Both the position numbers and the translations under genes were made by a program. Below are positions 45,591 through 56,939 of a stretch of DNA of 64,000 nucleotides, in pieces. The stretch's first letter is position 1. Each line of letters opens with the position of its first letter. Under the pieces are notes generated by a model. That model made no database searches and was not told the DNA's origin. It worked only from the letters and a program-made list of their open reading frames with translations. The stretch lies in contig NC_084931.1 in assembly GCF_958298935.1 (NCBI RefSeq), forward strand, positions 16,643,334 through 16,707,333, read 5' to 3'. Source of the stretch: Phragmites australis. Its lineage: Eukaryota > Streptophyta > Magnoliopsida > Poales > Poaceae.

Positions 45591-48500
45591 TGTCACACCC
45601 TGATTTTCAGATTTCTCAAATTTCTAAAATTTTCCAAGATTATTGAATACCTTCACCAATAGAATAGGTTTAAAACCTATTTTCATAAACAATCAATCAA
45701 TATAGGTTATTATTTTGTATTAGGTGTTTTGAGTGAAAAGATTATGAAAAGGTTTTTACAAAACTTTGTAGTAAATTAGTTAAGGATCTTAATGGTTGGA
45801 ATTTAAAATCTTTGAATTCATGATCTATTCAATCCTTGATCATAATTGATCCTTCTCTAGTTCAATTCAAATCTTACCCAAATCCTTGTTTAAAGCCAAT
45901 CTCTCCTCCTTCTCAAATTCTACCTGTTGGAGCAAGAGTTCATCTTGCCCTTTGCAAGTACAGCGAGAGTTTCTTCTAAGGAGAAGACTCAAGTTTGGAG
46001 ATGAAGTTTGAGAGAAAGGAACACCATGAATATATTGATGATAGAAAAATGTATCATTCTGGGAGTAGTATCATAGCGTTCGCTGTGATGCGTGTTCTTT
46101 TCCGTTGTGTCCTGCCCAGAGGACCATGGCCTCCTATTTATAGGGCCATGCGTAGCTTGGCGTACAAGTTATAATAATATACAAATATCCAGGATCTAAC
46201 CAAATTACTGGGCCTTATCTCAGATAACTGCCTTCTATCCTATCGGGGAGATAAATATCCACCGCGATAATTATTGTGGTGCCTGCCCCCTGATGGGGGC
46301 GGGTCGGTTGTCAATTGCGGCACGATGCCACACTGTCAGGGGCGTTAGAGCAGGTACCATCATGCCGGGGTGTCAGAGCGGCGTCCACTAGCCTAGGCAT
46401 TTAATGCCAGTCACCTCCTCGTAGTCAAAGTACGACCGATTCTTCCCTTTTGGTAGATTTTTCTTGAGGCCTGATGACTCACCCAGTAACCTCCGGGAAG
46501 CTGACCCGGGCAGCGGGAGGTCGAGGCCTTGGGAGGTCGAGCCTTTGGGAGGTTGAGCTCCGGAAGGCCGGGGCTTCGGAAGGGGAGGCTTCGGAAGGCC
46601 GAGGCCTCGGAGACTGAGCCTTCGGGAGGCTGAGCTTCAGGAAGGCCGGGGCTTCGGAAGATGGAGGGTTTGAGATGCTGAGCCTTCAGGAGGCTGAGCT
46701 CCTGAAGGCTGGGGCTTCGGAAGGTGGAGGCTTTGAGTGACCAAGCCTTTATGAGCCAGAGATGATTAAGCCAAGGAGCTATCGGGGGTCCTTGATAACG
46801 ACCCCCAACACTACCTCAATCTAAATTCAAATTCCTTATCTACTCTTATTATTGTTCAACCTCATTTTTCATTTCTCTTAACTTCACCTCTAAGCTCAAT
46901 TCAAATTCAAACCCTATTCAAATTTCTCTGTAATTTTTTTTTCTAAAACTCTAGATATGCCTAAGGTGCCATTAGACTCAATCCTACCCAAGTCCAGGCC
47001 CTTGGCGGCACACAAGTCATCTAGAAGGCCCAACACAAAGGATACACGAAAGCTGCAAATTCATGTGGAGTCCTAGACAACCTCATCTTCCCATGAAGTT
47101 TCGGAGTTTGAAACGACATCAAATGCAAATCTTGAAAATACCAAAGTTGTAGGTCTGGTCGAGAGCTTCGATTTGAACCTATGGAAGTCTTCTTTTGGAT
47201 AATGGAGCTAGGATTTATGTCCCCCAAAATCAATGCTGCGCAGATAAGTCTGAGTTCAAACAATTTATCTTGTGGTGCATTTTTGAAAATCAAGATAATG
47301 TTATCAGAAGTTCTAGGGAATACCAAAGTTGTAGATATTTTCAATTACTACAATTTAGACTCCAGAAACATCCAATGTGAAGTCTGGACGATGAAGATAT
47401 CATCTTCGGAATAGAGAGCTGCAAAAAAGAAAATCCTAACCGACTCAAACTCGAACCCGATTCGTGTTTGGCTTGGACTCCACCTCAACTAGTTGTCCCT
47501 AGCCCTATAAGTTGGATTTGCACGCCCTCTCCTATCCCTATTCCATGCCCCAAACACTGGACGCTGCTGCTGCCCTGTCCGTGCACCGCCGTTCGCCAGA
47601 GCTGCTGCCGCCGCTGCCCATGATGCGCTACCTCGTCGTCTCCGCGAATCCTCCTTCCTTGACCATCAAAGTAAGGAGAGGACCCTTTCATCTCCTCCCT
47701 TAGTACTATTTTACCATAATACTAAGTCCCTAGCCAAACCCTAGCCCCGGCCAAAGCCCGATCTACACCGCCATGGTCGTTGCCATCGTGGATAGCCGCG
47801 CCATCACCGATTGACATCGACGTTCCTGGCTGACCAGACATCAAATCGCCAAGCCCTTTCACCAGTGCATGACCCATGATGTTCCCCATGCCCTTACCAA
47901 CCTAATCAGCCAGTAGAGCAACCAAACCACTGGAATCAAGGTCGACATGCCCGCTGTCCAGTTTCTGGACGCGTTCTACGCACGCACCGGATTTGTATTC
48001 GCGTTCCCCATCAATCCGAAAGCTGTATTTATGCACCAACCACGTCACAGCATGTCCCATCGAGTTTTTTTATGTGACCCTAGAAGCCTATCCCCATTTG
48101 TGCAGCGACACGACTGAAACACGATTGCCAACCATAGCATGTTGCAACGTCACCCATCTCATCTCCACTAATCGTTCTTCCTCTCAAAAGATGATCTACC
48201 AAAACCCATGCCATAGAATTGTGTTGCTAGGAAATATGAATGTCTCTATTCAAACAGTTTCTCAAATTTCATAGCCAATTTCTTGGAACACGAGCATCTT
48301 CATTGTTGTATCTGTTTGCAGTCACCACCAAACCTAGTAGCAGTCATCGCTATTTTGCTGCTACCTCAGATGACCCCTTCCGAAATCAACCATACCGTTG
48401 AGTTAGTCTTTCCGCATTCTACACTATGCTTCCCTCGTTTTACTGAAACACCACTGAAGTCCAATATCAATGTCAGTGGCCATGTGCCCAATCGTCATCT

Positions 48501-49832
48501 CTGATGAAACACAAACCACCGCCACTACACAGAGTCGCCGGTAGTATCCTTAACGTAGAAGTGCAACCTCTGGCCATTTGATCCATCATGGGTGGTCGAG
48601 ACTAGATCTCAGTGTATCCCTTCTTTAATCCAAGTTGATGCTTGCATAACATGTTAAGTTAGCACCACATCATTCTCCTTAGCCTAGTCAATGAAGTCTG
48701 ATCTACCCTACACTTCTTGAATCCTGTGCAATGATGTTGTCAAGCCTGACGCAATGATTGCGTGATAATGCTTATTCCTATAGGAAGATAACTCAAGTAA
48801 ACCAGCATTTCCTTTTCAACCCAATCTATCTTACAAATGTTCGTTCTCTTTCATTGTAACTCTAATTTTGGCGATTCTTGCATCTAAATTCTTCTAAAAT
48901 CATGCTTATCCAACCATAGTATTTTTTAAGTGTTTTAATGATGTTTTGTGTACTGTTCTTAGTTAGTTTTATTGTGTGCTTTTTCGGTGTGTATCATGAG
49001 CAGACGAGGAGCAGTTTGAGAATCTCCAGGACCAAGTCTTTGAAGAGTCTGAGCAGTAAGTTGGAAGATCCAAGTGTCCTTGAACATTATGATCCCAGTT
49101 TTTCAAATGCGTTCTTTATTTCAAACATGCATGTTGTTAATCCTGAATCCTGTTTACTTATATTACCCTATTCCATATATTCGTTGTCGCCTAGTTATCA
49201 GTAGTAGTTTTGTTGGGTAGCTTATGCTTGGCTTTGCACAAGGGTATGGTGGAGTAGACATGTAAACATGACTAATGAACTATGCAATTATGAGTTAGGA
49301 ATACTAGTACTGGTATAGAAATATGGAACCTTAGGCCTTGAGCAAAGAGGTGTTGGTGATGGTGGCCATAGTTATGTTGTTAGTTTAGTGTTTGTTCAAG
49401 TGACCTAAGTAAGAACCGGTTCGTGGAGCGACAACCCAAGAAGTATCGTACCAACCACAAGACCTGGTATGGGACAGACTTGGCCTATTAATTAGTGGAT
49501 TCCAGTTTTTGTGCATGCCAAAGGGAAGAGTGGATGTGTGGGGACAACTAAGGCCAGAACTATTTAGTTAGTGGTATGAGATGTGTAGTGGAAGGGAAGG
49601 GTGAAAATTTGCTGGAACTACAAGGCGCAAAAGGGGGATTCTGGGTGGCGTGAAAACCACTTTCATAGCAGTGAAACCTAGCGGGTGTGCACATACTGGA
49701 TGAAACTTTGTAACTGCTTTGTAGTGACTTTCTGGGTGACACACCACTGGCGTGTGTAAGTGTTTCGTTGACACAACAACAAGGAAAAACATGATTCATG
49801 GGGAAAGGTGGGCAACCTCTAAAGAGTGTAAA
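45591..49832 (+). mobile_element. Long-LTR-like non-coding element, TGTCACACCC family, copy 4
   Basis: It starts TGTCACACCCTGATTTTC at 45591 after CCCTA and reads on the + strand. Features shared with the other copies: two CCAAAGTTGTAG segments (47140, 47326), a promoter-like CTATAAG with GC-rich leader (47500-47690), and an exon-like GACGAGGAGCAGTTTGAG block ending at a GTAAGT donor (about 49000-49058). Downstream, a CAAGTGACCTAAGTAAGAACCGG stretch (49395) is again family-like. The expected 3' terminus is missing because a truncated copia element begins at about 49833. A solo LTR is nested at 45925-46810. Confidence 0.65.
45925..46810 (+). repeat. Solo LTR (886 bp) nested in copy 4
   Basis: TGTTGGAGCAAGAG to GACCCCCAACA, terminal repeat TGTTGG/CCAACA, perfect 5-bp duplication CTACC (45920-45924 and 46811-46815). 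A TATA box (CTATTTATAGG at about 46133) and a GGAGG-TGAG/CCGGGGCTTCGG minisatellite (46505-46735) lie inside. Ends and repeat style suggest a Tat-type gypsy family different from the LTR at 10923. Confidence 0.92.
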
Positions 49833-50485
49833 AGACATCTAGCTCATGAGTTTTTAATTTAGAATAAAGAACATCTAATGCAAGTGTACTAATAATAGTA
49901 GATTCTCTAATAGATGTAACTTTCATCTCTCACATTGACATATCTAAAGCTCCTAGTAATTGACGTATATTCTCAGCATCAGTATATGTAACATTAACAT
50001 CACGCAAATTACTAAGAATTTTATTAAAGCGAGCAAAGAAATCATCAAGAGACTCACCAGGTTTCATCTTAAATTTTATGTATTCTTTCTTATATAAATT
50101 TTGACTTACCTCTTTAATGGTAGATGAACCTTCATGGGAATCACAAAGTGTTTTCCATACCTCATACGCCAATTTGAGATGTATCACACGGTCGAAGTCA
50201 CTTCTTCTCAAGCCTTGGTTGATCGAATTCCTTGCCTCATTGTTCGCCTCGACGACCGGCATGTTCTGCACCGTGACCTCATTGTTCTCTAGAACCACAT
50301 ATGATTTGTAGACCTTTTCCCAAATTACAAAGCCCTGTGCTTGAATGTAGACCTCCATCTTCGCTTTTCAAAACTGAAAATAAAATCCATCGAAAACATA
50401 AAGTTTGGTGGAATATTTATCTATAGTCATGTTTCTAATTACCGATTAAGATAAATTAGAAAGAATTAAGACTCTGATACCAATT
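49833..50485 (-). pseudogene. gag: Ty1/copia gag remnant and primer-binding site
   Basis: Start codon at 50358 (MEVYIQAQGFVIWEKV); gag (UBN2-type) motifs follow: AYEVWKTLCDSHEG, LYKKEYIKFKMKPGES, FFARFNKILSNL and ENIRQLLGALDMSM. A stop replaces the expected Trp at 49930, after which the frame continues (EMKVTSIREST, LYSKLKTHELDV) to the truncation near 49833. No zinc knuckle, protease, integrase or RT follow; the rest of the element is deleted. A primer-binding site complementary to initiator Met tRNA (TGGTATCAGAGTC on the minus strand) is at 50471-50483. Confidence 0.88.
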
Positions 50486-51880
50486 GTAGAATCGATTATA
50501 CTCTAATAGGTTATTCAGAATGTGGTGAATGATTGCCAAAACCAAATTCAAGAATTAATTCACCCAAATCAAAAATCGATTTAAACATGGTATTCCACTC
50601 GAAACAGATTTTACATACTCTAGTAAAAATAACGTAGAGAAAGATCTGCAGGTCCGATTGCCCTGAAATTTGGGCAGCTGAAACTAGATTCAAATATGAA
50701 ACTAACCCAATAAGAATCGATTCAATCAAATATGTGGTTCAACAATTATGTCTAGTCAAAGTAGATTGTGTCAACAAGAATCGAGTAGATCTAAACCTAG
50801 TCGAGTTGACCAAAAAGCTACTCGAGATTAGACCAAAATCATTCGAAATTTTCTCAGATTGAACACTAAATATTCTAGCAAGGTTTTAGATGGATTAAAC
50901 CAAGAGGAAACTTGATAGAAATATGAAATTAAACGAAAACCAAAACCAAGTACGCAGAATATAGAACAAAGAGAAAATTCCAAATCAACAACTCATCAAC
51001 TTATAAAACTTAATTTTCATTGCATAGATGAATTTACAAGATGGCTCTCCAAAGCATCCAACAAGGATTTCCACAAAATCCTAAAACCCTAGGTAGATCT
51101 ACTCTCTAGATTAAAAGTCTAATCTGTTCTCATTCTTGGTGCTGGTACACATCGCCCTAACCAAGACCCTCTTAATATATAGCCCCCCAAACCAACCTTG
51201 GTTTGGAAACAACCTAGTCGTATCCTACCTAGACACAAATCATACTAAAACACATCCACCCATAACTGAATCTAATTCATGCTTGAGTCGAACTCCGATT
51301 AGCACTCAATTCCATATGGGATTGGACTCTTCGACCAATCAGACCGCAGCCTGACCTTGCCATGTACTTGAATGACTCCATCATCCAAATACACAATCTG
51401 GTTGCTCACGACCTCGCGTACAATTGCCCTTCTTTGCAACGCAACTAGTCACACACATGTAACCTTGTCTTCACGTACACTGTTCTCTAGCCTGAACATC
51501 CCGCATGACATCCTCAATCACTACGACCTTAGTTCCTCCTAAACCTAGTCGCCGAACCTCAGTTCCTCCCTAAACTTAGTTTGCCGATCTATCATCGTCC
51601 ACATTCGCCTTCCTGATTTGACTCAATATCAGTTCATGCAACACTACACAGACTTCAAGCAAAACCAACACGCTAACATAAGCAATACCAACTACTGATA
51701 GCACATCAAACTATATATGCTATCAAATCATATATAAGCAATATCTTAGGAACTCATGAACATCATCCTAATGTCATTATGCTAAATCACTTTTCTCTGC
51801 CAATTTCATCATTCGAACCAATTTTTCATCACATGATCTCACAAAGAGAGATAAGTAAACTTACCAAGACCTCATCTACA
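50486..51880 (-). repeat. 5' LTR of the copia element (1395 bp)
   Basis: On the minus strand it begins TGTAGATGAGG (51880) and ends CGATTCTACA (50486), a 6-bp terminal repeat TGTAGA/TCTACA. The inner edge abuts the Met-tRNA primer site with a 2-bp gap. TATA box: TATATATTAAG on the minus strand near 51174-51184. The 3' LTR and most of the element are missing, so no target duplication can be checked. Confidence 0.85.
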
Positions 51881-51923
51881 TGCTAAATAGGTAAACACGA
51901 TCATTTAATCTTCACAAGTGCAG

Positions 51924-52509
51924 GGTGTACACAAGATACTGCAAAAAGAGTGTTGTCTACCGTCCATACAGGAAGCAATATGATGTAAAAATCGATTTTC
52001 TGGTAAGCAAGAAATATTCATGTCTTGTATTTCCTACTAAATAAAAATGTTTAATTCATTCTACTGATGAATCCTTTCCTCTTGAAGTATATGAGAAAGC
52101 CAACTAGCAACAATCTCTGTGGGTTCTATGTTATTACTTTCATGCACACATTCAGCAGGAACAGAAATGCTATCATGGTTAATGATGTTAAGATATGAAA
52201 TTAAATATTGATACCTTATTTTCAATTTCTATACGTGTTTAAGGACTAATTCTTTCGATTGTTCAAACACAGTGCTTCAAACAATGCACAAGTGTGATAC
52301 TCCCTATGAAAATACATGCCATTCAAGAACAAATCATTGAGTTCTTTATCAAACATGTTATCAGCCCAAACGGCAAGTTTCATGAACCGATTGTGCCATC
52401 GACACGTAAGAGACCTTCAGATGACAGCATACCTTCTAGTAGAGAGTATGCGACAAGGTGGCAGTCTACCAAGGGGCTTGACAGCGTATATATCGTTAAG
52501 CCAGATTAA
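51924..52509 (+). pseudogene. CACTA-3 Ulp1-type gene, last exons
   Basis: Exon about 51924-52012 (VYTRYCKKSVVYRPYRKQYD, ending at a GTAAGC donor) corresponds to the TYKCYVTKGG exon of CACTA-1. The final exon, about 52274-52509, begins CFKQCTSVILP and continues AIQEQIIEFFIKHVISPNGK, which aligns with the C-terminal end of the CACTA-1 protein (DIC-RFIMHEVIHKNGRF). The segment that should hold the catalytic Cys ([10 protein letters not shown] in CACTA-1) is deleted, so the domain is dead. The earlier exons are missing or hidden by the insertions upstream. Confidence 0.72.
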
Positions 52510-52739
52510 GTAACTTTATTTGAATATTAATGAAGGACATTAATTACTATGTATTAATGAAGCACATGAATTACTATGTATTTATGAATCTGTCTTTATT
52601 ATTGATTTATATTAAATATGTCTCATTGTATGCATATATTGAGAGGGAAAGAGAGAGAGATGAAGAGAGGAGAGGACAGAGGCGAGAGAGAGAGGTGAGG
52701 ACCAAGAGGAGAGAGAGATGTGGGAGAGAGAGGAGTGGC

Positions 52740-52950
52740 AAAACACTGTCAGCTCAAGGATTCAGCCGGCAATGATTCCACAGCTATAACTACCGGCTGA
52801 AACCACTAGTCGGTAGTGATACCAGGGCATCACTGTCGGCTCAAGCCTTGAGCCAGCAGTGATAACCCCCTCCACTGCCTTTTTTCTAGGTCAGGAATGA
52901 TAGTTAGGGACTATCACTGTCCTTTACCCACTACCGACTTCAAAACCGAC
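52740..52950. repeat. CACTA-3 right-side subterminal array
   Basis: Repeated TATCACTG-CGGCTCAAG / CTTGAGCC-GCAGTGATA words, including the palindrome around 52835-52862. A GA-rich microsatellite (52640-52735) precedes it. Confidence 0.8.
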
Positions 52951-53127
52951 TCTACACTATGCTCCTTTTTTGGATAGCTTTTTTACCATCCATAAGTGGT
53001 ACCAAGAATTATAACTAATGAAGTACTAAATTTTGATACCTAGTACCAAATTTCTGTACCTCCATGGGTATAATTTGATGGTACCTCCAAGGAGCACATA
53101 AACACTCTTCTTGGAACATAGGAATAT

Positions 53128-54102
53128 CACTACTATAGAATCTATTTAGTGGGATGTTTCTGTACAGATGGTTCTATAGAGCCGTCTGTATAAAAGGAAC
53201 CACAGAAGAAAACAAACTAGAACTGTCTAAGAAAATGGGAACAAGCAGTTCCAACAAAGCGGGACGCTACAATATAGATAGTTACAAACTATAACCTTTT
53301 GTACTAAAAGTATAGACGGTTCTAGTTTAGAACCATCTGTACTATTCCTTTTTGTACATACGGTTCTAATTTGGAACCGACTGTACTATTGTATCTATAG
53401 TACAAACGGTTCTATATTAGAACCGTCTGTACTAATAGTGTGCAACTTGTTTTGAGCGTATAAGTACATACAGTTCTAAACTAAAATGGTTTGTACTTTT
53501 AGTACAAATGATTTTATGTTTGGAACCATCTGTACTAATAGTATCCTACTTGTTTTGAGCGCATTAGTATATACGGTTCTAAACTAGACCGGTCTGTACT
53601 ATTAGTACAGATAGTTTCAAGTTTGAAATCGTCTGTACTAATAGTGTCCCACTTGTTTTGAGCATATCTCTTATATAGATTATTTTCATATAACGATCAG
53701 CAAAGAGTGACAGGTGAGACGGTAATGAAGGTTTGTGCGAGGTCAGAGGTTGTGAGTTTGACTCCTAGAAAATGCATAGTGGTATTTTGTGTAAAACATC
53801 GTGTGACTTGCGACCGTGCCTACATAATAATAAAGGGTGCTGGTGTGGGTAAGAAAAATATTTTTTATAGATTTTTTTAGTTTCAGAAAATTTAGTACAA
53901 ACTTAGTACAAATGGTTTCAAGTTTGGAATTGTCTCTACTAATCATTTATATAGACGATCATCTGTATAATTCATTTGTACAGACAGTTCAAAAAGCGTC
54001 TTTACAAATCTGATTTGTATGTACTCTTTTTCATAGACGGTTCGAAAAAACGTCTCGCATGAGATTTCCGAACCGTCTGTATAAATGATTTCTCTTGTAG
54101 CG
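53128..54102. mobile_element. Short CACTA derivative (975 bp) with perfect TSD
   Basis: Left end CACTACTATAGAATC; right end TCTCTTGTAGCG (CGCTACAAGAGA on the minus strand), so the outermost CACTA has become CGCTA. The target duplication TAT is exact (53125-53127, 54103-54105). Inside are about 14 alternating copies of GAACCGTCTGTAC / GTACAGACGGTTC. No gene. Confidence 0.88.
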
Positions 54103-55899
54103 TATAATAGAAGTCTCCATGAAAACTATAGGATTAAAGAAACATGAAAAGGTTAAAGGGCGTAAGGTTTTTGGATGTGTCACTGGGATAATTATCTCAA
54201 TCATACGCGAGCAAGAGAGAAATTGGGGCTTGAGTGAACGTTTAGGTAATTGTGCACTTCCTCCATAGATAAAGGGCAAAGGAATTGTACCATTTGAAAT
54301 TCTTTGGCCATTTCTATGTTTGAACGAAAAAATCATTCTCTTGCATGTGGAATTGAGAATCCTACATTTCTTGTGAAAATTCATTGTTTTGAATCCCAAC
54401 TTCATATGTTGTGGCACGTTACCATGCGCTGCTTTCGTCTTGTTCCCCTTTGATTTTGTCTTTTTTGAACTTTCATCTACGAATTTGAGCTTCCTTTTGG
54501 CCATTCTAATTTTTTAATTTATTTCCAACTTGCAGTTTTGCATCTGTAGTACCTAAAGAAATCTAGAGCCTGGGCCATCAAAGCCTAACTGCCTTCACAA
54601 ACACATGAAAAGAGAATTTTTTAATATATTTTTCAATATTTGCAAAACTACACGTCTGTTTCAAAAATAGCAAGTCTAACCTACTGTTGCCCATTGGAAA
54701 GGTGACATCTTGACGTGGTTGGCCAGCATGGAAGCCCTCTATGTAGCGCAAAAGATGTGGCCCATCCAACGGGAGACACCTTGTTGTCGCCCAATGAAAG
54801 GGAAACATCTTCATGTGCATTGGATGGGGAATATCTTGGTGTCGCCCAACCAAGGGGCGATATCTTCGTAGGGTTTGCTGAATCCTTATTTTAGGGTTTC
54901 ACCATGACTGTTTTGGTTTACTGTAGAGTTAGCGGCATCCATGTATCTCCATTCAGTATTTTTGAAGTATTTAAAAGTCTATCGCCATTCTATGTTTTTG
55001 AGATATTTTTGACACGTGGAATTGGTTGAAAAGATAGGTTGAAAACAGTGATTTTAATCGAAGCTGCAACATACACAGTGGCATGTATGGTACACAATCA
55101 TTCTAAATTATTCATGTACAGCCTCTAAACCTAACATGTCTTAGGGAATATAAAAAACATGATTACACCATCAAGTCCATTGAGTGCAATGTCGGTAATT
55201 TCCCTTCCTTGTAGCTTCCGGTCCTGCCTCACGCATCCGACGTGCCTTCTCGGACTTCATCTTCCTCTGTCTCTCTCACAGGCCTCCTACTTCATGCAGT
55301 TCTGTTCCTCCCTCATCTTCTTCTACTCCTAAATGTGTTTGTATGTAGCCTCCCTCCTCTCATCAACTTCCATTTAATGGAATCTTCTCCAAGCGGCCCG
55401 ATGCTAATTGTGTACGAGTAACACATTTACTGATGACTGCTCAATATCCAGCTATTGCACGAAGTCACGTAGTGGTGGCGGAGCCTGCAATGAAAACAAA
55501 AATGTTTAGTGATAAAATCATAGTTTTTTTAAGTAGTGTTGCAAGAAGTGTTTTCCTGGCAGCAATAGCCACCATGGATGCTACCCTGGGGTGGGTCTTA
55601 CTTGTAATTCGGGCACATGAAGAGCCTCCAATTGTAGGTGTCGGAGAATTTGGATGACTTCATCACCCTACAAAGGTTTTCACACCAGCACATGGGCACT
55701 TCAACCCCATCAATTGTAGTATCTAACAAGTATTTTTTGGGAAGAGGATCAGACACCATTGTAGTACGAGTTGTGGAGGTTGAGGCTATTGGTTTGGTTG
55801 TAGCTGCGGCAAGGGAATCTTTTATTTATATTGATGATTAAATCCATGGAAATGGAATCGAGCAAAGCAATTGATTCCTCTATATGTAGTGGTCATGTT
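54103..55899. other. Region without a supported gene
   Basis: A minus frame at 54031-54504 (MAKRKLKFVDESSKK) is basic at the N-terminus but matches nothing I recognise and overlaps the end of the CACTA derivative. 54690-54870 carries repeated GTCGCCCAATGAAAGGG words on both strands, often associated with PMD-type transposon genes in grasses. 55200-55400 has a CT-rich stretch. I cannot support a functional call. Confidence 0.4.
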
Positions 55900-56035
55900 A
55901 ACTGAAAATGCTACTTCTAAAAATCCTAATTCTGAAAAGGCTAGTTCAGAAAGGCTACGTCTGAAAAGGCTACTTTTGTAAAGGCTAAGTCTGAAAAAAC
56001 TACTTCTCAAAAGGCTATGTTTGAAACAAGTACAA
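55900..56035 (+). repeat. 15-17 bp tandem repeat (TCTGAAAAGGCTAC), about 8 copies
   Basis: Imperfect units TCTGAAAAGGCTACT recur from 55900 to 56035, directly left of the CACTA-4 terminus. On the + strand they would encode a Ser-Glu-Lys-Ala type repeat, but the frame is not kept throughout. Confidence 0.8.
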
Positions 56036-56079
56036 ATATATTAATCGGATGAGTATAGTACGAGGCGGCAATTCACTAT

Positions 56080-56560
56080 CTTAGAACGGGTCATCACAGA
56101 TGGTTGTTAAACCCTTTCATAGACAAGTTTTATTTCTATCTGTGCAAAAGTGTCTGTTTTTCGTGCTTCTCACAGATGGGTATCACTCCATCTATAATAT
56201 AGGTACACACAGACGTGTCTGATTAACAACTGTGTCTATAATATGGCTACATAACTATAAATTTCACAAGTATCACAGATGGATTTACTGTTGTAACTGT
56301 CTGTGTGTATATACTATGACAGATGGTATGTTTGCATAATCATCTATGTCTCTGAGATGGTTTCGGACGGGAATTGTAGAAACTGTCTATGTCTGGATTA
56401 TGGTTTGAGATGGAGTTCTTAAGTAATCGTTTATGTCATGTGACAGAAAATGCATTTGAGAGCAAATTTCGCATATGTGTTACTTTAAGAGCCACCTGTG
56501 TATAAATATTTCAGACGTATTGGTATAAAAAACCATCTATGTGTCCCTAGACCCCCTAGC
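56080..56560. repeat. CACTA-4 left subterminal array
   Basis: Alternating CACAGATGGTT / AACCATCTGTG-type words spaced 30-60 bp, for example at 56096, 56175, 56276 and 56322. Confidence 0.8.
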
Positions 56561-56939
56561 TCCAATTTTGCTTCCATGCGGCCTTCTAGATTATTAAAAT
56601 CACAAAATATTATGAACCATATATATAGGCAATTAATGTAACACACACATCACACATTATCAAAGTTATACAATATATAACACTCTTCCACACATGTACA
56701 AAACTCATTAACAAATTAGTTCCACAATGTAGCATATACATCACATAGATCACCAATCTGAATGAAACTACTCTTATGGGTTTATTACTTGAGAAATTAA
56801 GAAAAGGGCGAGTCAACCTCGGATTTCGCCAAGTGTTGCAGTTGCCAGTATAGTTGTTGGCAGTCTGAAAGTCTTTCAGTAGGGAAAATATGCAATTAAT
56901 TAGCATGTGTAGATATGAAGACTGACCTAAAAGTGATGA

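Larger units (their letters stand above)
43169..52960 (+). mobile_element. CACTA element remnant with nested insertions (CACTA-3)
   Basis: The ATCACTGTCGGC subterminal words at 43200-43360 reappear in inverted and direct form at 52740-52950. Between them on the + strand lie a TATA box (CTATATAAAA at 43371), a leader and the last exons of a Ulp1-type gene (51924-52509). The middle is filled by a Tat pol fragment, a TGTCACACCC element with a solo LTR, and a truncated copia element, all apparently within an intron of the CACTA gene. No intact CACTA terminus survives at either outer edge, so the limits are approximate. Confidence 0.6.

Noticed and set aside
54031..54504. 157-codon minus frame starting MAKRKLKFV
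   Set aside because: No recognised motif; its end overlaps the CACTA derivative terminus, so at best a remnant of a PMD-type transposon gene. Not called as a gene.
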